A stretch of 29,907 nucleotides of DNA from a virus, in IMG/VR virus record IMGVR_UViG_3300034522_000022, positions 1 through 29,907 of that record. One strand, 5' to 3'. Both the position numbers and the translations under genes were made by a program. This document shows, in pieces, positions 17,059 to 24,039 of the stretch; the first letter of the stretch is position 1, and each line of letters starts with the position of its first letter. The notes beneath the pieces are model-generated. The model did not search any database, was not told where the DNA came from, and was given only the letters and a program-made list of their open reading frames with translations.

Positions 17059-17211
17059 TTGCTGAATTCCTTTTTCAAAAGTGGGAGAAAATCTGCGCGT
17101 GAGAGGGGGAGTGGTGTCCGAGACGAAAGGTCGTGAACTTTCGACCCACCCTCCCCCTTGTAGCACGTCACTGGCACTATGTAGCACGCCACTGACGTGC
17201 AGCTCAGACGA
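17059..17211 (-). other. Structured gap between HNH and TerS; candidate cos/packaging site
   Basis: A 153-base non-coding interval, the longest in the packaging module. It contains a large hairpin: AGGGGGAG (17104-17111) pairs with CTCCCCCT (17151-17158), extended by GGTG/CACC, enclosing an inner CGAAAG/CTTTCG stem (17124-17129, 17138-17143). Next to it is a near-duplicate 16-mer (17160-17175 and 17181-17196, 14 of 16 equal), whose outer parts form GCACGTCA/TGACGTGC. In HK97 and D3 the cohesive end lies between an HNH gene and terS, the same position. The cut point cannot be seen. Confidence 0.55.
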
Positions 17212-17529
17212 TCAGCATCGATGGGCAGCCGATTCGCGCGCCGTCTTGGCCTTGTGGCATGGGATGCATATCGCCTGGAGGTTGCCATCGTCATCGGTGC
17301 CGCCTTGGGCGACGTTGATGATGTGGTCGACCTCAATGTCTTTGGTGGTCAGCCCGCACACCCGGCAGGTGTAGTTGTCACGGATCAGGATCGACTCACG
17401 CTTGCGCCGCCACGGGCGGCCACCGCGGCCTGAACCCCACGTGTCACCGCCAGAGGTCTCTGCGAGTGTTGAGACCTTGCGGCTTCCTACGGGCGTCAAC
17501 CTTGACTTGAGGCTGGGTATCTTAGCCAT
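17212..17529 (-). CDS. HNH endonuclease
   Basis: A 105-residue HNH nuclease from ATG 17529, which overlaps the preceding stop by one base (TGATG). Motif order: Cys55-x2-Cys58, Asp68-His69 in IEVDHI, Asn83 in DGNLQ, and Cys88-x2-Cys91-His92, so the beta-beta-alpha-metal site and structural zinc ligands are complete. In HK97-type phages the HNH protein next to terminase helps TerL cut DNA at cos. Its position beside the terminase genes and the candidate cos supports that role rather than a homing function. Confidence 0.9.
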   Translation of the reverse strand: MAKIPSLKSRLTPVGSRKVSTLAETSGGDTWGSGRGGRPWRRKRESILIRDNYTCRVCGLTTKDIEVDHIINVAQGGTDDDGNLQAICIPCHKAKTARESAAHRC

Positions 17530-17786
17530 CACCAACCACCCGCCATCTTGGCGCCGACCACTGCACCTGCGATGAACACCAGCACCACCAGCATTGAACC
17601 AACGCTTGGCGTGATCGATGTGTCAGGTGTCCGCATGGGCGGTGGTGGCTGCAATCCACTCTGCTCTGTGGTGGGTGGTGGAAGCAGCGTGCGGCGACAG
17701 GCTTGGCACATCAGGCCATTACCGTAGTAAGGCACGACCTCAGTCTTCACAGCCCCGCACTTCGGACATTCGAATGTGTGATCCAT
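17529..17786 (-). CDS. Small zinc-ribbon protein with C-terminal membrane anchor
   Basis: Eighty-five residues: an N-terminal zinc ribbon with Cys7-x2-Cys10 and Cys27-x2-Cys30, a proline-rich linker (about 36-60), and one hydrophobic segment at about 63-81 (SMLVVLVFIAGAVVGAKMAG). It would be a tail-anchored inner-membrane protein with a cytoplasmic metal-binding head. GGAG lies eight bases before ATG 17786. I recognise no named family. It sits between the lysis genes and HNH. Confidence 0.75.
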   Translation of the reverse strand: MDHTFECPKCGAVKTEVVPYYGNGLMCQACRRTLLPPPTTEQSGLQPPPPMRTPDTSITPSVGSMLVVLVFIAGAVVGAKMAGGW

Positions 17787-17788
17787 CG

Positions 17789-17965
17789 TCAGGGCTCCAG
17801 TGACAGCTTGATCGAACCCAGGATCACACCGAGCGCGGCAGCCTGGGACGACTTCGCCAGCTCCACCACCAGGGCTTCAACGCGGGCGACCTCGGCCTGC
17901 TCATCGGCGGGCATATCACTGACCATGCCTTTGATTTGGTAGTACTCAGCGCTTACTGTGCTCAT
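17789..17965 (-). CDS. Small helical protein of unknown function
   Basis: Fifty-eight residues from ATG 17965, with AGGA eight bases upstream; a further in-frame ATG at 18001 lacks such a site. The sequence is acidic and helical (MPADEQAEVARVEALVVELAKSS) with a mildly hydrophobic end (AALGVILGSIKLSLEP). It lies between Rz1 and the zinc-ribbon gene in the late operon. No known family. Confidence 0.65.
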   Translation of the reverse strand: MSTVSAEYYQIKGMVSDMPADEQAEVARVEALVVELAKSSQAAALGVILGSIKLSLEP

Positions 17966-18019
17966 GGTGTGATCCTTGTTGCGCGCCACGATTTGGCGCA
18001 TTCGAAAACGTGGCGCGGA

Positions 18020-18292
18020 TTACTTGCTATGGCTGCGAACGATCTGGGCGTCGACCTGATCAGCGCATGTGTCGAGCAACTTGATGGCCTTATCCTTGAG
18101 CTCCCACACATCACCATTCAGGCGAAGGTCGGCGTCGTCCTGATCGACTCGCTCGCATGGGATCAGCTCAGGGGCTTCAATTCTTACGGCCTCGGTCTTT
18201 GTCACCACCAACGGCTTTGCTACGCAGGCCGTCAGGAATAGGCTGAGCAGCCCAGTCACGAACAGGCTTGCTGTTGCGTTTGAGGTTTTCAA
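18020..18292 (-). CDS. Rz1-like spanin lipoprotein (nested start inside Rz)
   Basis: The start is taken as TTG 18292, preceded by GAGGAAAGACT; it lies within Rz in another frame, and the gene extends past the Rz stop. The 90-residue product has a signal sequence ending in the lipobox LFLTAC (Cys23). The mature outer-membrane lipoprotein is about 68 residues with an N-terminal AKPLVV. Out-of-frame overlap with Rz is the usual spanin arrangement. Spanins fuse inner and outer membranes in the last step of lysis. The start codon is the least certain point. Confidence 0.78.
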   Translation of the reverse strand: MKTSNATASLFVTGLLSLFLTACVAKPLVVTKTEAVRIEAPELIPCERVDQDDADLRLNGDVWELKDKAIKLLDTCADQVDAQIVRSHSK

Positions 18293-18554
18293 AGTCTTTC
18301 CTCGCCTTATCGGCTTTCTTCTCGCTGGCCTTGATGCGCTTGGCCAGATCGGCGGCGTACGCGGCATTGCGCAGGGCCTCGGCCCGCAGGGTGGTGATGG
18401 TGGCCTGGCTCTCGGTGTTGGCCTTCACGGCCTCTTCCTTGGCGCGGGTCTCCACCAGCTTTTCGTCACGCAGATCCTCGACCCGCAGTTGCTGGATGCC
18501 TACAAGCAGAAGGCCAACCAGCGCAATGATGATTCCTGCAGCGATCGCCTTCAT
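18177..18554 (-). CDS. Rz-like inner-membrane spanin
   Basis: A 125-residue protein with an N-terminal membrane anchor (residues 4-20, IAAGIIIALVGLLLVGI) and a long periplasmic coiled coil rich in Ala, Lys and Glu (about 25-95), ending in a basic tail. This is the classical i-spanin architecture. The ATG overlaps the holin stop by four bases, and a second frame within it encodes the Rz1-like partner. Confidence 0.86.
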   Translation of the reverse strand: MKAIAAGIIIALVGLLLVGIQQLRVEDLRDEKLVETRAKEEAVKANTESQATITTLRAEALRNAAYAADLAKRIKASEKKADKARKDFENLKRNSKPVRDWAAQPIPDGLRSKAVGGDKDRGRKN

Positions 18555-18877
18555 GCTGAGTCCGCCTTTCTGCCCAGAAACCTGATGATCAGGTCACGGA
18601 TCGCTGTCACGCCGATGAAGCCAATAGCACCACCAGCGGCAACGGATAAGCTCGGGGGCCATTCCATCCACTCGATGATGCTACTGGCCGAAAGGCTCAA
18701 GGCCCCGCACAGCAGCGCCTCAAACAAGGTGCGCCAGTAGTTCGGCTCTTTGGCGTCGTACAGCACGCGCAAGAGTGTGATCGTGAAGGCCATGATTGCG
18801 CCCTGCCACAGTGGGTTCGAGAGGACCAGCCAGACCTGGGCCCAGAAGTCGGGGGTTTTCTCAGGCATTGGGTTCAT
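18551..18877 (-). CDS. Phage holin, lambda-family type (Phage_holin_3)
   Basis: A 108-residue membrane protein with three likely transmembrane segments (about 26-40, 52-66 and 77-95). Typical blocks are PDFWAQVWLVLSNPLWQGAIMAF, FEALLCGALSLSASSIIEW and GGAIGFIGVTAIRDLI, then a basic C-terminus. It forms the timed holes in the inner membrane. GGAGG lies eight bases before ATG 18877, and no second internal start of S107/S105 kind is obvious except Met4. It is followed directly by Rz; no endolysin lies beside it. Confidence 0.87.
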   Translation of the reverse strand: MNPMPEKTPDFWAQVWLVLSNPLWQGAIMAFTITLLRVLYDAKEPNYWRTLFEALLCGALSLSASSIIEWMEWPPSLSVAAGGAIGFIGVTAIRDLIIRFLGRKADSA

Positions 18878-18913
18878 CTCGATATCCTCCCAGCTTGGGA
18901 GTGAAGGAATTAA

Positions 18914-19756
18914 TTAGCGGGAGCGGTGAAGCAGGCCGCCCGGCATGAGCTCCTTGCGGATCACAGCCTTGACCTGGTCAGCTAAATTCGACTCCAGCAG
19001 GTCAATCTGCTCTTTCAGTTCCTGGCCGAGCTTGGTCTCGCCGATCATGCCGGCGATATCTCGGAGAATGTCTGAGGCGCTAAGGTCGTTTATGGCAAAG
19101 CGATCAGCTGACACCAGGATCTGCGATGGAATCCCGCTACCGATGCCTGCGGCGTAGTATTTGCCGTCCTCGCCGAGCTGCATCCTCACACCCCAGGCAG
19201 CGGGCCATGGCGACTTGATGATGCCGTCCTTGATGGAGGCCTCACTGATGTAGACCTTGTCGCCATCAACCTTGAAGGGCTCGGCCTGCTCAGGCCCTGG
19301 CTGGTCCAAATTGCCGAGCTTGAACCGCACAACACCGTCATGCGTCACGGTCATCTCACCATTCTTGGTGCTGACTCGTGTGCCGGCCACCTTCGCCTTC
19401 TCCAGGCGATCAGCAAGCTCTTCTTCAGTTTCGAGACGGGAGTAGCTCAGGAACAGGCGAGCATTGAACGACTCATCGCCGTAGCTCGCATCGCACTCTT
19501 CGAACTCGGCGGCGTGGCGATACTGCTCCGGCACTTTTTGCAACTCGGCCTGCATGAACTGGAGCAGGTTTGCGGCGTTCTTGGGTAAGTCGTACTTGCT
19601 CCAGCTGGCCACTTCGACCGACACCATCTGGCGCTCGGGCGCTTTGGACGCACTGCCGAGGATGCAAGAGTTGATCTCGAAGTCACCCGTGAGGTGATTG
19701 AACTTCCAGCCGGAAACGCCCGGCACGTAGTTGCTGGATTGGATCGTGCGGGACAT
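18914..19756 (-). CDS. Tail-fibre-like protein with DUF1983-type segment
   Basis: A 280-residue protein from ATG 19756 (GAGG upstream); longer frames would run through a terminator. It opens with SSNYVPGVSGWKFNHLTG and DFEINS, the signature seen at the C-terminal part of J-type host-specificity proteins. The middle has ANLLQFMQAELQKVP and a beta-rich segment; the C-terminus is helical (QELKEQIDLLESNLADQVK). It is probably a tail tip or fibre component, but it lies ahead of the holin, about 17 kb from J in prophage order. It is the first gene of the late block after a cluster of terminators. Confidence 0.7.
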   Translation of the reverse strand: MSRTIQSSNYVPGVSGWKFNHLTGDFEINSCILGSASKAPERQMVSVEVASWSKYDLPKNAANLLQFMQAELQKVPEQYRHAAEFEECDASYGDESFNARLFLSYSRLETEEELADRLEKAKVAGTRVSTKNGEMTVTHDGVVRFKLGNLDQPGPEQAEPFKVDGDKVYISEASIKDGIIKSPWPAAWGVRMQLGEDGKYYAAGIGSGIPSQILVSADRFAINDLSASDILRDIAGMIGETKLGQELKEQIDLLESNLADQVKAVIRKELMPGGLLHRSR

Positions 19757-19777
19757 TTTTCCGTGCCTCATAACGAG

Positions 19778-19804
19778 AAAAGGCCCGCCGATATGGCGAG
19801 CCTT
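19778..19804 (-). terminator. Intrinsic terminator upstream of the late operon
   Basis: The minus strand forms a 10-bp stem AAGGCTCGCC/GGCGGGCCTT (one G-T pair) followed by TTTTCT. It lies 22 bases before the ATG of the DUF1983 gene with no promoter between, so late transcripts must read through it. Confidence 0.78.
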
Positions 19805-19975
19805 GGAATAGGTTTGATGTCTTTCCATCAGTCCGTCAGCACCGCCCCGGTAAGCACAAATGAGGTCTGGGGTTGCTGACTGCCGGTGTTCTGCCGTAAC
19901 GCGTGACTTCCGGCTATACCGCGTCCAGGCCCGCCCGAAGGCCCACCCTGGCTGTGGCTCTCGCGACAAAATCGC
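19805..19975. other. Non-coding spacer between two terminators
   Basis: No supported gene, promoter or strong repeat. The frame that crosses it on the minus strand has no start with a ribosome site and would contain a terminator. Confidence 0.6.
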
Positions 19976-20002
19976 AAAAAAAAGGCCTGCCGAAGGCAAG
20001 CC
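19976..20002 (-). terminator. Intrinsic terminator after the DUF2513 gene
   Basis: Minus strand: an 8-bp stem GGCTTGCC/GGCAGGCC (one G-T pair), loop TTC, then a run of eight T. It lies 19 bases after the DUF2513 stop and is one of three in a row on this strand. Confidence 0.88.
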
Positions 20003-20020
20003 CAATTGAATCTGGCATAT

Positions 20021-20278
20021 CTATTTCTTTAAGTGCTCAATCAGATCGTGCCCCGCCCAGGTTAATTGCACTGACGCCGGGTCAATATCTGTGGCCACTT
20101 TCTTCTTCAAATAGCCCGCGTCTACCAGGAGACCCAAGTGGTAAATCATCTCGATGGTCCATGCCTCATGCCGACCCGGCAGCGCTGCCCTCAGGTGCGT
20201 GAGATCCATGCCATCCGTATCAGCGTTCTCTTGAACAAGCTGAAGGATCCTCAGGGCCAAATCTTTGTCGCGCTTCAT
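20021..20278 (-). CDS. DUF2513-family small protein
   Basis: Eighty-five residues from ATG 20278, preceded by GGAG eight bases upstream. It has the DUF2513 pattern: MKRDKDLALRILQLVQ at the start, a central MIYHLGLLVDAGYLKKKV and a C-terminal QLTWAGHDLIEHL. The family is widespread in prophages and genomic islands, with a winged-helix-like look and no firm function. The gene stands alone, framed by terminators on both sides and with a plausible promoter, so it may be expressed in the lysogen. Confidence 0.82.
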   Translation of the reverse strand: MKRDKDLALRILQLVQENADTDGMDLTHLRAALPGRHEAWTIEMIYHLGLLVDAGYLKKKVATDIDPASVQLTWAGHDLIEHLKK

Positions 20279-20308
20279 GCGGGAAGCTCCAGCGATTATC
20301 GAATCACC

Positions 20309-20337
20309 GCTATACCGCACTATCGCTGGGAAAACAA
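20309..20337 (-). promoter_or_regulatory. Candidate promoter of the DUF2513 gene
   Basis: Minus strand TTGTTT (20337-20332), 17-base spacer, TATAGC (20314-20309). This would start RNA about 24 bases before the ATG. It matches sigma-70 moderately and lies directly after an upstream terminator, as expected for an autonomous unit. Confidence 0.45.
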
Positions 20338-20344
20338 CGCGCAT

Positions 20345-20377
20345 AAAAAAGCCCGACTCAATGGTCGGGCTTTCTTT
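20345..20377 (-). terminator. Intrinsic terminator after the 20444-20989 gene
   Basis: A perfect GCCCGAC/GTCGGGC stem with a six-base loop, flanked by six A on the left and TTTCTTT on the right, so it could act in both directions. On the minus strand it ends the early/replication transcript. Confidence 0.85.
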
Positions 20378-20443
20378 GCTTGGTTGTCATCCTGTGATGC
20401 ACCAAACCGCAGGTTCGAAATCTACGCGGTCACTCGGTCACTG

Positions 20444-20989
20444 TCAAGCCACCTCCTTCAACAACAGGCCGCGCTCATCAAGCAGAGCCTCGACCGCGAA
20501 GTGTGCGGCGCTTACCTGCTCGTCCAGCCACGCCTTAGTGATCGAGCGCCACCGGCGCAGCGTTCGTTCAGGCGTGCCGTCAGCGTCCCAGCTGTGCAGC
20601 ACGTAGAAGGATGCAGGCAAACCGTTCCGGCGCTCCGGGATCATCCATGCCATGACGCACTTTGTCTTGAACAACTGGTGGGCCGGACTGACAACCCTTG
20701 GCGTGAGATAGGCAGCAGCAGCTCGCACTTCATCCTGGTTGATCGAGTACTTTCCCGCCAGTGCCTGCCACTGGATTTCCGGCAACGCTCGTTTGAGGGT
20801 CGCCCTGGTCATTGAATCCTGGGTCAAGCGCTCCTCCGGCGACAGGTCATCGCTTATCGATCCCCCCAGCACCTCATCGTCGAAGGTCGCCTTGTACTTG
20901 CGCTGCCAAGACGCCTTCTTAGTGCCGTCGTGAATCTCGATCGACATCACCCGGCTGATGCAGTGGCCAGCATCACGGTAGACGGTCAT
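20444..20989 (-). CDS. Unknown protein; positional candidate for late antiterminator
   Basis: A 181-residue protein with no family I can name. It is helical and charged. A potential DNA-binding region lies at about 65-95 (TRATLKRALPEIQWQALAGKYSINQDEVRAAAAYL). The C-terminus has TLRRWRSITKAWLDEQ and ALLDERGLLLKEV. It is the last gene before three successive terminators and the late operon, where lambdoid phages carry Q. That position is the only argument for an antitermination role. The ATG shares one base with the preceding stop. Confidence 0.7.
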   Translation of the reverse strand: MTVYRDAGHCISRVMSIEIHDGTKKASWQRKYKATFDDEVLGGSISDDLSPEERLTQDSMTRATLKRALPEIQWQALAGKYSINQDEVRAAAAYLTPRVVSPAHQLFKTKCVMAWMIPERRNGLPASFYVLHSWDADGTPERTLRRWRSITKAWLDEQVSAAHFAVEALLDERGLLLKEVA

Positions 20990-21288
20990 CAGGCAGCCCT
21001 CCGGATTCGACGTGGTGGCGGGTTGTCATCCAGGCCCAGGATATTGCGCAGCAACTTATCAGCCGACTTGCTTTTGACGTTCCCCTCGGAAACCCAGCGT
21101 TTGCAGTAATCCCCGAACTCGATATTGACCCGTGTGGCGTGCCAACTGGCGACCATATCCAGAAGGCAAGCCAACGCCGCGGCGCCGCCGACCTTCTCTT
21201 GGGCCAGGCCATCCCCGGCGATTTTCAGAAACTTGCGCTCGTGCTCCAGCAGGCTCTTGCGCGGCAGTGCCGCCGTTACGTTGCTCAT
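20989..21288 (-). CDS. Small basic helical protein of unknown function
   Basis: Ninety-nine residues, mostly helical, with KSLLEHERKFLKIAGDGLAQEK near the start, a hydrophobic AAALACLLDMVASW and a basic C-terminus PPPRRIRRAA that could bind nucleic acid. It overlaps the upstream gene by four bases (ATGA) and the downstream one by one. Unknown family. Confidence 0.7.
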   Translation of the reverse strand: MSNVTAALPRKSLLEHERKFLKIAGDGLAQEKVGGAAALACLLDMVASWHATRVNIEFGDYCKRWVSEGNVKSKSADKLLRNILGLDDNPPPRRIRRAA

Positions 21289-21875
21289 AGGGTGGCACTC
21301 CGTACTTGCAGATATTCATTGGGCATCGTGTCATCGCGGGACTGGGCAGAGATCGCGTGGCTCCAGGCTCGATACGCCTCCTCGGGCGAATCTCCAACCC
21401 CGGCCCACGGGTGTTTCTTCGAGTAGCACCAGAACGTGCCACTGCGGCCGGTGATCCGCGCCTTCGGTAACCGGCCGGTAAACCCGACCTTATGCCGCGC
21501 CAGCCAGCCTTCTACCGCGGGCCAGATGATTGCCTGCTCTGGCTTGGAGAAGTCGAACTTTCCCCCATTGCTGTAAACCTCGGCCAGGCCGTAGTCCTGG
21601 TTGGCCACCCACAGAACGAAACCACTCGGCGTATGGATCAGCGTGTAGCCCTTCATCTTCCAGGCCCAGTCTTCCGGAAAATTCAGGATCGACGCAGCGA
21701 TGCGTTCAGCTTCGAGTTGCTCGGGCGCCGAGACCACCTTCAAACCCGGCGGTAGAGCGTACGGTTCACCCGCCTCAAGCGCAGATTGCAAGGCCCCAAG
21801 TGCTTCGCCGGCAATTAGCGGTGAGGGAGCGACGCGGTGTTGCCGAAAGATTTTTGCCAAGCTGGAAATTTTCAT
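21285..21875 (-). CDS. Hypothetical phage protein
   Basis: A 196-residue protein directly after the helicase gene, overlapping it by four bases. It has an N-terminal helical third, a central WAWKMKGYTLIHTPSGFVLWVANQDYG with aromatic strands, and a C-terminal RTG-type segment SGTFWCYSKKHPWAGVGDSPEEAYRAW. The last part resembles the small PEEAY motif seen in many uncharacterised phage proteins. I do not recognise its function; the context suggests a replication-linked accessory. Confidence 0.72.
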   Translation of the reverse strand: MKISSLAKIFRQHRVAPSPLIAGEALGALQSALEAGEPYALPPGLKVVSAPEQLEAERIAASILNFPEDWAWKMKGYTLIHTPSGFVLWVANQDYGLAEVYSNGGKFDFSKPEQAIIWPAVEGWLARHKVGFTGRLPKARITGRSGTFWCYSKKHPWAGVGDSPEEAYRAWSHAISAQSRDDTMPNEYLQVRSATL

Positions 21876-23245
21876 TTCCCCTGCCTCCCCTTGTACTGGT
21901 CTGCGAAGGGGCGCCCGATCTCCACCTCTTCCTGGGTGGGCTCGCGGCCCGCGAAATCAACGAATCGGGCGAACTTGCCCTGCTGCTGGACGATGCATGA
22001 ACCCACCGGCGCGTGCCGACACTTGGGCATAAGCAGCTCAGTCGCGCCGTTCTGCCCCTCCTCGCTGTCCATGTCCCGGTGGACCAGGATGATGCAGTGG
22101 GCGTCAGCCTCGATCTGTCCGGAGTCGCGCAGATCGGAGGCGATCGGCTTCTTGCCCGGGCGTTTGGTTGAATCTCGGTTGAGCTGAGCCAGCAGGATCA
22201 CTGGCACTTCCAGCTCCTTAGCGATATTGACGATGCCCGTGGAGATCTTGCCCAGCTCGGAGGTACGGTTAAACGCCTTGCCGTCTGAGCCGATCAGCCC
22301 GATGTAGTCGATCACCACCACGTCGAGGCCGTGCTTGCGCTTTACCTGTCGGCAGATGCTGCGTATGCGCGGGACGGTCAGGCCCGACTTGTCGCTGACG
22401 TACAGCGGCTTATCCATGATCTTGCTGACTGCCGAGGTCAGCCGCGGCCAGTCCTCATCGAGCAGCTGACCGTTATCCAACACTTGCAAGTCGACATTGC
22501 CGAGAGACGCTAACGCTCTGTTTCCGAGTTCCTCCTCAGGCATCTCCAGAGAGAACACCATGCCAACGCCCAGGCCAGTGCAAGCGATATGCTGGGCGAT
22601 CTGCAGGCCGAGCGTTGTCTTGCCACTACCCGGCAGGCCGGCAACGATGGTCACAGTCTTTTTGCGCAGCCCGCGGATCAGCTTGTCCAAGTCTGCCAAT
22701 CCGGTTGACAGACCGGTTTTCAAGGTTTTGTTGAACTTGGAGTCGATGATGTCGATGTTCCGACTGACCACCTCGTCCATCCGCTTGTAGTCGGGTTCAC
22801 CCGTGTCCAGGTCGCGCAGATCCGCCATCGCCTGTTGCGCACTGGCGATGATCTCGGCCACTGGCTTGTTCTCGCTGGCCGAATCCCGAACGGCGTCTGC
22901 AGCATCCACCAGGCGGCGCAATACAGCCCGTTCAGCAACCGTTCTGGCGTATGCCTTCCAGTTGGCGGTGCTGGGCGTGTTCTTTGCCAGTTCGCCTGCG
23001 TAGGCAATCGTCGCCCCACCACTGGGCAGATACGGCTTGAAGTCGTGGAGCGTGACGGGATCAACAGGTGCACCAGTCGCATGCAGGTCGAGCATCACCT
23101 GGAACAGCGCCGCGTTTTCCGGATCATGGAAGTCCGCCGTGGTGACGCTGGCGGTGATCGAATCAAACAATTCGCCATCCAGCATCAGTGACCCAAGCAG
23201 CGCGTGTTCAGCCTCGTCGCTGTATAGCTCGCGATAATCGTTCAT
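21872..23245 (-). CDS. dnaB: Replicative DNA helicase, DnaB-like
   Basis: A 457-residue DnaB-family helicase. The N-terminal helical domain spans about 8-110 (EAEHALLGSLMLDGELF). The RecA-like domain has Walker A GLPGSGKT (203-210), SLEMPEEEL (232-240), Walker B VVVIDYIGLI with Asp313, then LLAQLNR and SDLRDSGQIEADA. It unwinds the phage fork, and the preceding DnaC-like gene supplies its loader. Length matches bacterial DnaB. It is translated through ATGA overlaps on both sides. Confidence 0.95.
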   Translation of the reverse strand: MNDYRELYSDEAEHALLGSLMLDGELFDSITASVTTADFHDPENAALFQVMLDLHATGAPVDPVTLHDFKPYLPSGGATIAYAGELAKNTPSTANWKAYARTVAERAVLRRLVDAADAVRDSASENKPVAEIIASAQQAMADLRDLDTGEPDYKRMDEVVSRNIDIIDSKFNKTLKTGLSTGLADLDKLIRGLRKKTVTIVAGLPGSGKTTLGLQIAQHIACTGLGVGMVFSLEMPEEELGNRALASLGNVDLQVLDNGQLLDEDWPRLTSAVSKIMDKPLYVSDKSGLTVPRIRSICRQVKRKHGLDVVVIDYIGLIGSDGKAFNRTSELGKISTGIVNIAKELEVPVILLAQLNRDSTKRPGKKPIASDLRDSGQIEADAHCIILVHRDMDSEEGQNGATELLMPKCRHAPVGSCIVQQQGKFARFVDFAGREPTQEEVEIGRPFADQYKGRQGK

Positions 23246-24039
23246 ACGCGCCCCCTTGCCGATTCCCAGGTGAAGCCGACCAGCAGCGCCTTGTTCTCGC
23301 GCAGGCGGTCGAGGGCTCGCTCGCCGATGTACTGGCTCAATCCCTGAGCGTTCAGATTGGACACCACCACCGTCGGGCGGATCAGGTTGTACCGGCGGTC
23401 CAATACCTCATGCAAGACCGACAGCTCGTAATGGGTACCGGCCTGGGCGCCCACCTCATCGATCACCAGCAGGTCGAAACTTGCCAGTTCGTTGATCACG
23501 TCGCCTTCGGTGTAACCGGCGTTGCGATCCATCGAGCGCTTGAATACACGAATGATCTCGGCGGCCGTGGTGATCACCGCCACGGCCCGGTGCTGGCGAA
23601 TGACGTGCTGAACGATGCTGCTGGCCAGGTGCGTCTTGCCGTTGCCGACGTTTCCGCACAGCAGCAGATTGCGGCCGGCTTGGAAGTGCTCGCCGAAGTT
23701 GTCGGCGTAGGCCTGGCAGGTTTCCAGCGCCTGGGCCATTGCCGGGGTGGTGCCGCGGTAGCTCGCGAAAGTGCTATCGGCAAACCGAGGCGTGATACCA
23801 GAGCCTACAAGCGCGGTGTTGACGCTTTCGGCTTGCAGGTTGGTCAGCGCCTGCGAATGCTCTTCACTGCCCTGCGACGCTACGCGCAGGCCGTGGAACT
23901 GACACTGCTTGCACGGACGGACAGCCATCGAGCCGTCGAACTGCTCGACCTCGGAACGATCAATCGAACCGTGGACTGGGCACTCACCGGCGAAGGCGCG
24001 CTGCTCAGGCTGGCGGCGGAAATTAGAACGCTGGGCCAT
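23242..24039 (-). CDS. DnaC-like helicase loader (AAA+ ATPase)
   Basis: A 265-residue protein from ATG 24039, which has GGAG seven bases upstream. This start lies 17 bases inside the preceding gene and is better than longer frames. The N-terminus holds a probable zinc site (Cys20, His23, Cys43, Cys46). The AAA+ core has Walker A GNVGNGKT (129-136) and Walker B LLVIDEVG (190-197), followed by VVSNLNAQGL (sensor 1) and ERALDRLRE. It loads the downstream DnaB-like helicase, as DnaC does in E. coli. Confidence 0.92.
   Translation of the reverse strand: MAQRSNFRRQPEQRAFAGECPVHGSIDRSEVEQFDGSMAVRPCKQCQFHGLRVASQGSEEHSQALTNLQAESVNTALVGSGITPRFADSTFASYRGTTPAMAQALETCQAYADNFGEHFQAGRNLLLCGNVGNGKTHLASSIVQHVIRQHRAVAVITTAAEIIRVFKRSMDRNAGYTEGDVINELASFDLLVIDEVGAQAGTHYELSVLHEVLDRRYNLIRPTVVVSNLNAQGLSQYIGERALDRLRENKALLVGFTWESARGRV

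Noticed and set aside
17059-17187. N-terminal extension of the small terminase
   Set aside because: It would run through the hairpin and repeats of the gap; ATG 17058 has a ribosome site and begins the conserved MAGVKGKSGG.
19757-20005. N-terminal extension of the DUF1983 protein
   Set aside because: It would cross an intrinsic terminator and has no family resemblance; the signature begins six residues after the ATG at 19756.
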